Below, piece by piece: positions 7,487 through 14,416 of a DNA stretch of 14,763 nucleotides. The position numbers and the translations under genes were made by a program. The stretch is from Rhodothermales bacterium (GTDB lineage: Bacteria; Bacteroidota; Rhodothermia; Rhodothermales; VXPQ01). The notes under the pieces were generated by a model that was not told the DNA's origin, made no database searches, and saw nothing but the letters and a program-made list of their open reading frames with translations. The stretch's first letter is position 1; every line of letters starts with the position of its first letter. The DNA is taken from contig JANQSQ010000012.1 in NCBI GenBank assembly GCA_028283985.1, positions 1 to 14,763 on the forward strand, written 5' to 3'.

Positions 7487-8266
7487 TTATTCGCCCGTTA
7501 GTATCCGCCCGAAACGCCGTTCCCGATCCTGGTAATCCCGGATAGCCTCGTACAGTGCATGTTGACGAAAAGCCGGCCAGTAGCAATCGGTGATGTACAA
7601 CTCCGTATAGGCCAACTGCCATAACAGGAAGTTCGATATCCGAAATTCGCCGCCGGTGCGGATAAGCAAGTCAGGGTCCGGCATAGGCGAGGTCATCAGC
7701 ACGGTTTCAAAAAGATCCTCGTCAATATCTTCGGGCTGCAAGACGCCGGCTCGTACACGCTCCGCCATTTTCTGTGCAGCGCGCACGATCTCGAGCCGCC
7801 CGCTGTACGATACGGCGATAGTCAGGGTCATCCGGTCATTGTTGCGCGTCTCCTCCATCGCCTCATGGAGCCCGCGGCGGACTTCTTCGGGCATCATGGA
7901 CAAATCCCCTACAGCGTGCAGACGAATGTTGTTCTTGTCCAGTGTTCTGGTTTCGCGGCGAATCGTGTTTAAAAGCAGGCGCATCAAAGCCCGAACCTCC
8001 GAAGAAGGGCGATCCCAGTTCTCATGGCTGAAGGTGTAGAGTGTGAGATAGTCCACCCCCAATCGGGCACACGCTTCCGCAATCTCGCGTACGGAATCGA
8101 CCCCTGCACGGTGCCCCGCCACACGGCGCTTGCCCCGCTCGCGCGCCCAACGCCCATTGCCGTCCATAATCATGGCAATGTGGGAGGGGATTTCCCCGCG
8201 GCGCTTCAATGCTTCCTGCAACGCAGCGTCGTCATCCGCACGTATACTGTTGGCCGTGACCTTCAC
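7487..8266 (-). CDS. uppS: Isoprenyl transferase (undecaprenyl diphosphate synthase)
   Basis: This cis-prenyltransferase condenses isopentenyl diphosphate units onto farnesyl diphosphate to make undecaprenyl diphosphate, the lipid carrier for peptidoglycan and surface polysaccharides. It is a cytoplasmic enzyme at the membrane face, 259 residues (usual 240-260). Signatures are HIAMIMDGNGRWAR with the catalytic Asp35, YTFSHENWDRP at 77-87, and the isopentenyl-diphosphate-binding block DPDLLIRTGGEFRISNF with Arg203, Arg209 and Ser211, followed by Glu222 in AYTELY. These correspond to Asp26, Arg194, Arg200, Ser202 and Glu213 of the E. coli enzyme. The start is a GTG at 8266, 14 bp after the rseP stop. 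No in-frame ATG exists before the catalytic block, so this or a nearby TTG must be used. Tight spacing indicates co-transcription with rseP. Upstream dxr supplies the precursor pathway, so the pair is functionally linked. Confidence 0.96.
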   Translation of the reverse strand: MKVTANSIRADDDAALQEALKRRGEIPSHIAMIMDGNGRWARERGKRRVAGHRAGVDSVREIAEACARLGVDYLTLYTFSHENWDRPSSEVRALMRLLLNTIRRETRTLDKNNIRLHAVGDLSMMPEEVRRGLHEAMEETRNNDRMTLTIAVSYSGRLEIVRAAQKMAERVRAGVLQPEDIDEDLFETVLMTSPMPDPDLLIRTGGEFRISNFLLWQLAYTELYITDCYWPAFRQHALYEAIRDYQDRERRFGRILTGE

Positions 8267-8280
8267 CGTCGAAAAAGGGG

Positions 8281-9675
8281 CTATAGACGCAAAATGTCAT
8301 TAAATACAAGGAATACCATGAAAGCAAGCAGCAGAAACATACCTACCTGCTGTGTAATCATGCGGAATCGCAAGGACGGTTCCTTCCGAATAACCCCTTC
8401 GTACATCAGAAAAACCAGATGGCCCCCGTCGAGCGCCGGAATGGGCAGAATGTTGATAATGGCCAGTGTAATGGAAAGCATGGCTACAATGTCCCAAAAG
8501 AGCGCCGCGCCGACCTCGGTAGCCTGATTGATAACCTGTGCGATCATGATCGGGCCTCCGAGGTTTTCCCGAAGATTTTCCCGACCCGTGAAAATACGCC
8601 CCAGGCTGAGCACAATAACCCGTGTGTTGGTCCAGGTATCGCCAATCCCTGCGCCCAGCGCTTCGAATAGCGAAAAGCGGCGCTGGACGGCGCCGAATTC
8701 CTGCGCCAGAATATCCGCACCGGGTCTCTCCACACCGAGGAGGTACCTCTCCCCCCGCAACGCGGGCGCCACCAGGGCTTCGTAGACGGGAAGCGCATCC
8801 ACCGCAGTGGAATCCGACCGCTGCCATCGGACAATCACCGGATCTCCCTCCGTACGCCGTATGGATTCCGTCATTTCCGCCCAAAAGCGAATGTCCTCGC
8901 CGGCAATGGAAACAATACGGTCCCCGGCCTGCAAGCCGATGGAGTCGGCCGGCGTATCCTGCATGACGGCGCCAATCACGGCCGGCGCAATATAAACCCC
9001 CAAACGCGGGCCCCGGCGGTTGAGCTGCGTGAAAATGTCTTCCGGGCCGCGGACGACCAGGGTGTCGTCCCCTCTGCGCGCCGTGACGGTGAACGGGTCC
9101 GCAACCAGCGACTCGATGCTTTCAAAATCCTCGTAGCGCTCCAGCGGTTCGCCGTTTACGGCCAGCAGGCGATCTCCCGTGCGCAGCCCCATGTCGTAGG
9201 CAATGGACGTATCGGCAACAAACACCGCATCGATATTTTCCGCCGGGATGTTTGTCTCTCCGTAAGAAAGCCGGAGACCCGTGAAAATCAAAAACGCCAG
9301 CAGCACATTGAAAACAACGCCGGCGGAAATAACAATCATCCGCTGCCAAACGGGTTTCGAACGAAACTCCCACGATTCCGGCGTCTTATCGAGACGGTCG
9401 GTATCCAGACTTTCATCCACCATACCCGCTATTTTTACGTATCCGCCAAGGGGCGTAGCGCCGATGACGTACTCTGTTTCTCCAATCTGTTTTTTGAAAA
9501 TTTTGGGAGGAAATCCGATGGAAAACCGGTCCACCCGCATCCCGAACAGTTTGGCGAAAAGAAAATGCCCCATCTCGTGCACGAATACGAGCAGGGTAAT
9601 AGCGAGAAGAAACGGAAGAACGTACGACAGGAGGATTCCGGAAATCATCCGGAAAATCTCGACAATCATCTCCAT
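8281..9675 (-). CDS. rseP: RseP-type site-2 intramembrane zinc metalloprotease
   Basis: This is an inner-membrane protease of the M50B family that cuts transmembrane segments of substrates such as anti-sigma factors and remnant signal peptides. It has 464 residues, close to E. coli RseP (450). The first membrane helix (about 13-35) runs into the zinc site HEMGH at 33-37. GGYVKIAG at 78-84 is the membrane-reentrant edge, and a second helix lies at about 112-132. Two periplasmic PDZ domains follow (about 150-215 and 232-315, each with a GDR motif: LRTGDRLLAVNGE and LQAGDRIVSIAGE). The third zinc ligand is in NILPIPALDGGH (Asp416), with a last helix at about 441-458. All catalytic residues are present. 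It lies 113 bp downstream of dxr and 14 bp upstream of uppS. Its regulated substrate (an anti-sigma factor) is not in the window, so the stress-response role is inferred from the family. The start is the ATG at 9675; a second ATG two codons in is equivalent. Confidence 0.95.
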   Translation of the reverse strand: MEMIVEIFRMISGILLSYVLPFLLAITLLVFVHEMGHFLFAKLFGMRVDRFSIGFPPKIFKKQIGETEYVIGATPLGGYVKIAGMVDESLDTDRLDKTPESWEFRSKPVWQRMIVISAGVVFNVLLAFLIFTGLRLSYGETNIPAENIDAVFVADTSIAYDMGLRTGDRLLAVNGEPLERYEDFESIESLVADPFTVTARRGDDTLVVRGPEDIFTQLNRRGPRLGVYIAPAVIGAVMQDTPADSIGLQAGDRIVSIAGEDIRFWAEMTESIRRTEGDPVIVRWQRSDSTAVDALPVYEALVAPALRGERYLLGVERPGADILAQEFGAVQRRFSLFEALGAGIGDTWTNTRVIVLSLGRIFTGRENLRENLGGPIMIAQVINQATEVGAALFWDIVAMLSITLAIINILPIPALDGGHLVFLMYEGVIRKEPSLRFRMITQQVGMFLLLAFMVFLVFNDILRL

Positions 9676-9788
9676 TGATCACGATGTGCTGTGAAGCGCC
9701 CGGCATCAGACATGTCCGGCGCACTGTGCAAGACGCCAATCCGCGCAGTTCGATACGAACGGGGCGCAGGACAATATAAAGGGGCTAC
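9676..9788. other. dxr-rseP intergenic region
   Basis: This 113-bp gap contains no convincing ORF. It holds the inverted repeat at 9748-9760. On the minus strand just after the dxr stop there is a short T-rich stretch (CCCCTTTATATT), but it precedes rather than follows the repeat, so it is not a standard terminator. A separate rseP promoter may lie here, but none is recognisable. Confidence 0.4.
9748..9760. repeat. Short inverted repeat between dxr and rseP
   Basis: GTTCG and CGAAC flank a three-base ATA centre, with outer GCGC copies at 9743-9746 and 9764-9767 that could extend the pairing after small bulges. No U-tract follows on the minus strand. It could be a weak terminator stem or a protein-binding palindrome. 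The chance of a 5-bp arm occurring at random is not negligible. Confidence 0.4.
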
Positions 9789-11000
9789 TTATATAGGAAT
9801 TGCCCGGACATGTTCCTGTACGACTCGCCGGGCCTCGGCATCGCAGGCAATGAGATCTTCCAGTTTCGGATGCTCTTGAACGGGCATACTGCCAAGTGCA
9901 TGATCAATGGTGTCGGGAATGTCCGTAAACCGGATCTTTTCCTCCAGAAAAAGATCAACCGCCTGTTCGTTCGCGGCATTCAGAATTGCAGGCGCCGCCC
10001 CTCCGGCCTCAAGCGCCTGATATGCGAGATCAAGACATGGAAATTTGACTCGGTCGGGCGGTTCGAAGTGCAAATGCATGGTCCCCGACCAGTCAAGACG
10101 TTCGTGCGGAGCGGGCCAGCGCTCCGGATAGCTGAGCGCATACTGGATCGGCACGCGCATATCGGGCAAGCCCAGTTGCGCCTTGGCGGATCCATCCGCG
10201 AAAGCAACAAAGGAATGCACAACGGATTGGGGATGCACCAGTATCGAGATACGGTTTGCCGGAATGTCGAAAAGCCAACGGGCCTCCACCACTTCCAGCC
10301 CCTTGTTCATCATGGTGGCCGAATCGATCGTAATCTTTGTCCCCATCGACCAGTTCGGGTGCGCCAGCGCCTCCTCCTTCGTAATATCCCTGAACGTTTC
10401 CGCCGGGCGGGTCCGAAACGGTCCTCCGGATGCTGTCAGAATAAGGGATTCGACACTATTCGCCGGTTCCCCGGCAAGGCATTGAAAAATTGCGGAGTGC
10501 TCACTGTCAACAGGCACAACCGTCCCCTTGTGTGCTTTCAGGAGATGCGTGACCAGTTGTCCGGCGACGACCAGGGTCTCCTTGTTCGCCAGCGCTACTT
10601 TCTTGCCGGCCCGGACGGCTGCGATCACCGACTCGAGCCCGGCGAACCCTACGAGCGCCGCCACCACGGTATTTACCCCGTCGAGTGCAGCCGCCTCGCA
10701 AAGCCCTTCCCGTCCTGCCAGCACGCGGATGCCCAGCGGTTCGAGCGCCTGTTTGACCTGTTTCAGGCGCCCGGCGTCGCCCATGACCACGCATTCGGGC
10801 AAAAATTCCCGGGCCTGAGCAATCAAAAGGTCGGCATTCGTACCGGCAGTCAGGGCGCGGACATCGAAGCGATCAGGGAAAAGACGTACGATATCCAGCG
10901 TCTGCGCGCCAATGGAACCGGTCGAACCCAACACGCTGAGCCGCTTTACATCCGCCCCCCGGCTTCCCGGTTCCTGATTCCTTGCACGCTTCGGGCACAT
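9789..11000 (-). CDS. dxr: 1-deoxy-D-xylulose-5-phosphate reductoisomerase
   Basis: DXR converts 1-deoxy-D-xylulose 5-phosphate to 2-C-methyl-D-erythritol 4-phosphate with NADPH, the committing step of the non-mevalonate (MEP) isoprenoid pathway in the cytoplasm. It has 403 residues (usual 380-400). The Rossmann signature VLGSTGSIG lies at about 23-31, LANKETLV at 138-145, the metal site VDSEHSA at 164-170 (Asp165, Glu167), SGGPFR at 191-196 and the NWSMGTKITIDSATMMNKGLE stretch at about 216-236 with the further metal ligand Glu236. Together these are diagnostic. The start is ATG at 11000; an in-frame stop lies shortly upstream. This leaves an unusual 17-residue basic extension before the normal start of the fold, where the codon is GTA and cannot initiate. 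The TPR gene is divergent from it. dxr heads the leftward run, and its product feeds the isoprenoid supply used by UppS. Confidence 0.97.
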   Translation of the reverse strand: MCPKRARNQEPGSRGADVKRLSVLGSTGSIGAQTLDIVRLFPDRFDVRALTAGTNADLLIAQAREFLPECVVMGDAGRLKQVKQALEPLGIRVLAGREGLCEAAALDGVNTVVAALVGFAGLESVIAAVRAGKKVALANKETLVVAGQLVTHLLKAHKGTVVPVDSEHSAIFQCLAGEPANSVESLILTASGGPFRTRPAETFRDITKEEALAHPNWSMGTKITIDSATMMNKGLEVVEARWLFDIPANRISILVHPQSVVHSFVAFADGSAKAQLGLPDMRVPIQYALSYPERWPAPHERLDWSGTMHLHFEPPDRVKFPCLDLAYQALEAGGAAPAILNAANEQAVDLFLEEKIRFTDIPDTIDHALGSMPVQEHPKLEDLIACDAEARRVVQEHVRAIPI

Positions 11001-11157
11001 GTAACTCTGAAAGTTGATCCGTTATTGCGTATATCCCTAATCAGGCCGCTGTCCGGCGACAACAACAACCTGTGGCATGAAACATACCGCGCAGGACCGC
11101 AATATCAAAAGGTGGTCAGATCCGAGTTTCCCGCGCCTCTGCTCTGCGGATATCCCT
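11001..11157. other. Divergent promoter region between dxr and the TPR gene
   Basis: If the TPR gene starts at its signal-peptide ATG (11158), this 157-bp region is non-coding and must hold the promoters for both directions. If the upstream ATG (11077) is used, only 76 bp remain. AT-rich boxes such as GTATATCC near 11029-11036 are present, but no pair of -35/-10 boxes with proper spacing is convincing on either strand. Confidence 0.35.
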
Positions 11158-13047
11158 ATGCAATGCACATTCCTGCCGATTCGATCATGGGTCGGCGCCG
11201 TGGTACTTACCGCTCTTACAGGTGCTCTTACAGGTGCGCCGGTTTTCGATGCGGCGGGACAACAGCAGGAAAACCCTCAAATTGTCCGATTCCGCCTGGC
11301 CGACACGTTCCTGCGCTCGGGACAATTCGACCAAGCCATCGGCCTGCTGGAAGATCTCTATGAAGAAGCGCCTCAGAACGACGCATTCTACCAGAAGCTG
11401 AAAGAGGCGTACGAGAATGTAAAGCGCTATGAAGAGGCTGCCGCACTGGTCAAGGCGCGGCTGGCGGATACGCGGTCTGCAACGCTTCTTTCGGATCTTG
11501 CGCGCATCCGCTATTTGCAAGGCAACGAACAGGAGGCCCACGCTACGTGGCAGGAGGCTGTGGAAACGGCCCCAACCGACCCGAACACGTATCGCGTCGT
11601 CTACCGTTCCCTCCTCGGCGTACGGCAGTTCGAACACGCTGTTTTGCTACTCGAACAGGCGCGTTCAGCCACCGGGCAGCCCGCGCTGTTTCGAGTGGAA
11701 TTGGCTTATCTGTGCAGCATTTCGGGCCTGCACGAAAAAGCCGCGGCGGAATACCTCGCCCTCCTGAAAGAAAATGACCAGCACCTCAGCTTCGTGCGTT
11801 CCCGTCTGGGATCTTTTCTGGAAGAGAAAGAAGCGCTGGCGTCAAGCCTCGCCGTAGTACAAGACGCCGTCCGCACGGATCCGTTATACCGGGCATGGCG
11901 CGAATTGCTGGGATGGTTGTACGTAGAAGCAGAGGATTTCGGAAACGCGCTCGGGGAATACCGCGCGGTGGATGGGCTGGAAGGCGGACAAGGTCATATG
12001 CTGTTCGAATTCGCCCACACAGCCGCCGACGCAGGCGCCTGGAATAAAGCTTCAGAGGCATACCGGGAAGTGCTGGCGCGGTATCCGGACGCCCCGGCGG
12101 CGCCTCGAACGCTCGCTGCATTCGGAGCGATGCATATGCGCTGGGCGGCGGAAATCGGCGAACGCCCCTTCGACGAAAGCGGCGATCGAATCAGTGCGTC
12201 GCACTACGACGAAGCACTTGCGGCATACCAGACCTTCCTGCAGCAATATCCAAACCACGAACTGTATCCGGATGTGCTGCACCGCATCGGGCGGCTGCAA
12301 CAGGATGTTTTTTTTGACACAGGTTCTGCCGAGACGATCTTCCTGCAAGTTGTTGCCGCCTTCCCGAATACCCGCGCCGCCGATCAGGCAGCTTTCGACC
12401 TGGCCGGTATTGCAATCATTCATGGCCAACTCGACGATGCCCGCCTTCGTTTCGGCCGACTCATCGAACGACTCAGAACAGGAGATCTTGTCGAACAGGC
12501 TCGTTTCAATCTGGCCAGCATTCATATGTTCGCCGGGGAATTCGACGCAGCACAGTCACTGGTAGACGTTATCGATGCACATACCTCGACTGACGTGTCG
12601 AACGACGCTATTGCATTGAAAATTCTGCTGCTCGAAAATCGCGGCCCCGATTCGCTCGACATGCCGCTCAGGCGGTATGCAAGCGCCCTGCTCGCCCGGG
12701 AACAACGCCGTCCTCTCGCCGCCCTTGATTCGGTGGACGCGTTGCTTTCCATGTACCCAAGCCATGCGCTTGCCGACGAAGCCCGCTTCCTGCGTGGGGA
12801 AATCCTGCGCGCCGCCGGACGAAGACAGGAAGCGTATGAAACCTTTGCAGAAATCCCGCTGATGTATCCGGCAAGTTTCCTGGCGGATCGGGCGCTCTTT
12901 GAGGCTGCCGGGATATTGTCGGACGAATCAGGTAGAAAGGAAGAAGCCATCGCCGCATACCGGCGGCTTTTGTCCGAATATCCGGGTTCCCTGTTTGCAG
13001 ACAAGGCGCGCGATCATATACGCCGCCTTCGCGGCGACGGCGTATGA
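11158..13047 (+). CDS. Exported tetratricopeptide-repeat protein
   Basis: This is a 629-residue protein made almost wholly of TPR-like helix pairs after a signal peptide (basic Arg9, hydrophobic core 11-30, likely cleavage near DAAGQ at about 31-35). Recognisable repeat units include LADTFLRSGQFDQAIGLL (48-65), LARIRYLQGNEQEA, ELAYLCSISGLHEKA, ALAAYQTFLQQYPNH, AAFDLAGIAIIHGQLDDA, NLASIHMFAGEFDAA, FLRGEILRAAGRRQEA and AIAAYRRLLSEYPGS near the C-terminus, many with the A-x-x-x-(h)-x-x-(h)-x-x-x-Y-P ending typical of periplasmic TPRs such as those of BamD and CpoB. No catalytic domain is visible, so a scaffold or assembly role in the periplasm is inferred. An upstream in-frame ATG at 11077 would add 27 residues without family character. 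I prefer 11158 because it opens the signal peptide. The gene overlaps the next by ATGA, implying coupling. It is too large and repeat-rich to be BamD itself. Confidence 0.8.
   Translation: MQCTFLPIRSWVGAVVLTALTGALTGAPVFDAAGQQQENPQIVRFRLADTFLRSGQFDQAIGLLEDLYEEAPQNDAFYQKLKEAYENVKRYEEAAALVKARLADTRSATLLSDLARIRYLQGNEQEAHATWQEAVETAPTDPNTYRVVYRSLLGVRQFEHAVLLLEQARSATGQPALFRVELAYLCSISGLHEKAAAEYLALLKENDQHLSFVRSRLGSFLEEKEALASSLAVVQDAVRTDPLYRAWRELLGWLYVEAEDFGNALGEYRAVDGLEGGQGHMLFEFAHTAADAGAWNKASEAYREVLARYPDAPAAPRTLAAFGAMHMRWAAEIGERPFDESGDRISASHYDEALAAYQTFLQQYPNHELYPDVLHRIGRLQQDVFFDTGSAETIFLQVVAAFPNTRAADQAAFDLAGIAIIHGQLDDARLRFGRLIERLRTGDLVEQARFNLASIHMFAGEFDAAQSLVDVIDAHTSTDVSNDAIALKILLLENRGPDSLDMPLRRYASALLAREQRRPLAALDSVDALLSMYPSHALADEARFLRGEILRAAGRRQEAYETFAEIPLMYPASFLADRALFEAAGILSDESGRKEEAIAAYRRLLSEYPGSLFADKARDHIRRLRGDGV
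11212..11235 (+). repeat. 12-bp tandem duplication inside the TPR signal peptide
   Basis: Two exact head-to-tail copies of GCTCTTACAGGT encode Ala-Leu-Thr-Gly twice within the hydrophobic core of the signal peptide. The length is a multiple of three, so the frame is kept. It lengthens the hydrophobic core by four residues relative to a single copy. Confidence 0.8.
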
Positions 13048-14360
13048 AACGACCCGCATTCCGAAGTAACATCCCGAAAAAAACGATGTCCCTGCGCAGC
13101 ATTCGTTTTCTTTTTCTGGCAGCGGTCCTGTCGCTTGCCACATTATCCGCAAGGGCGCAGGATATCCTGATTCCCATGGATATCCGACAGTCCAATCATC
13201 TTAAGGCATACGGAATCGTATTCTGGCTGCTCGAACAGGATGAAACGGTGGATTGGCTGCTAAACTACCGGGGCGGCTCGTTCCTGGCCAGCGGGTTCAA
13301 TGGCCTTGAACAGGAATTGCAAGTACGCGGCGTTTATTTCGAACGAATCGACACGGGCGCATCCGCCCGCATCATTGCAGAGGTGGAAAGCGAAGAGCAT
13401 AACACTGCCGTCGTACGACTGGAGACAGCGCCGAACATTGCCGTGTACGCTCCGGAACAAACGCTGCCGTGGGACGACGCCGTATTGCTTGCGCTCGAAT
13501 ATGCCGAGGTAACGTACGACATGCTGTACGACGACAAGATTCTTGATGGAAATCTCCGCGAATACGACTGGCTACACCTTCATCATGAAGATTTTACAGG
13601 TCAGTACGGAAAATTTCTGCAATACCGGAATGTACCCTGGTACATCGAACAGCAGCGTGACACCGAGCAAATGGCCGCGCGGTACGGTTTTCGCAAGGCA
13701 AGCCGTCTGAAACTGGAAGTGGCGCAAACCATCAAGGAATATGTACGGCAAGGAGGGTTTCTGTTTGCCATGTGCTCCGGCACGGATACCTACGACATTG
13801 CGCTGGCGGCTCATCGAACCGACATCGTCCCGGCGGAGTATGACGGCGATCCGGTAGACCCTGACGCATTGTCGCGTCTTGATTTCGACATGACGCTTGC
13901 CTTCGAAAACTTCACCCCCGTCTTCCATCCCGCCGAGTACGAACACGCGAACATCGATTCCGGGCCTCCTCCTCCCGCATTGCGTAATCAGGCTATCGAC
14001 TATTTCACACTGTTTGAGTTCAGCGCAAAATGGGATCCGGTGCCCACCATGTTAACCCAGAACCATGTAGCGACACTCAAGGGATTTATTGGACAAACAA
14101 CCAATTTCCGCAAAGCGTTCGTCAAGCCATCGGTGGTCGTGCTTGCGGAAGCGCCGAACCGGGATGAAGTCAAATACCTGCACGGAAATTTTGGAGAAGG
14201 GACCTTCACGTTCTATGCCGGACACGACCCCGAAGATTATCAGCATTACGTAGGCGATCCCCCCACTGATTTGGATCTGCACAAAAACTCGCCGGGCTAC
14301 CGCCTCATTCTGAACAATATTCTCTTCCCCGCAGCGAAGAAGAAAAAACAAAAAACCTGA
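13044..14360 (+). CDS. Exported protein of the Bacteroidota 'asparagine synthetase B' family (function unproven)
   Basis: This 438-residue protein (424 if it starts at the ATG at 13086, which directly opens the signal peptide with cleavage after ARA near residue 38) is one I recognise from memory as a family widespread in Bacteroidota and usually labelled 'asparagine synthetase B'. Conserved-looking blocks are ILIPMD (41-46), NHLKAYGI, VDWLLNYRGGSF (69-80), PWDDAVLLALEYAEV (142-156), YDWLHLHHEDFTGQYGKF (174-191), GGFLFAMCSGTDTYDIALAA (237-256), FTLFEFSAKWDPVPTML, GHDPEDYQH (393-401), DLHKNSPGYRLILNN (411-425) and a lysine-rich end AKKKKQKT. It lacks the N-terminal Cys nucleophile and ATP-pyrophosphatase loop of true AsnB, and it is exported, so that name is probably wrong. 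The Cys244 turn and His394/Glu397 could suggest a class I amidotransferase-like fold, which is speculation. The ATG at 13044 overlaps the TPR stop (ATGA), suggesting coupled translation and a shared periplasmic role. Confidence 0.8.
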   Translation: MKRPAFRSNIPKKTMSLRSIRFLFLAAVLSLATLSARAQDILIPMDIRQSNHLKAYGIVFWLLEQDETVDWLLNYRGGSFLASGFNGLEQELQVRGVYFERIDTGASARIIAEVESEEHNTAVVRLETAPNIAVYAPEQTLPWDDAVLLALEYAEVTYDMLYDDKILDGNLREYDWLHLHHEDFTGQYGKFLQYRNVPWYIEQQRDTEQMAARYGFRKASRLKLEVAQTIKEYVRQGGFLFAMCSGTDTYDIALAAHRTDIVPAEYDGDPVDPDALSRLDFDMTLAFENFTPVFHPAEYEHANIDSGPPPPALRNQAIDYFTLFEFSAKWDPVPTMLTQNHVATLKGFIGQTTNFRKAFVKPSVVVLAEAPNRDEVKYLHGNFGEGTFTFYAGHDPEDYQHYVGDPPTDLDLHKNSPGYRLILNNILFPAAKKKKQKT

Positions 14361-14416
14361 CCGCTATACTGTTGGTCGTGCCCTTCGCAAATTTTTTCTT
14401 TAATCACAGCATCGCC

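Noticed and set aside
9810..11363. 517-codon open frame on the + strand opposite dxr
   Set aside because: It lies antisense to a full-length, motif-complete dxr and has a low-complexity Arg/His/Gly-rich translation with no family character. It is a shadow of codon bias.
12308..12315. Run of eight T in the TPR gene as a possible programmed frameshift or phase-variation tract
   Set aside because: The reading frame is intact through the run and continues with TPR repeats to a normal stop. Eight T alone is weak evidence for slippage control.
13044..14360. True asparagine synthetase (AsnB) call
   Set aside because: There is no N-terminal Cys nucleophile and no ATP-pyrophosphatase motif, and a signal peptide is present. 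The family label is kept only as a name, not as a function.
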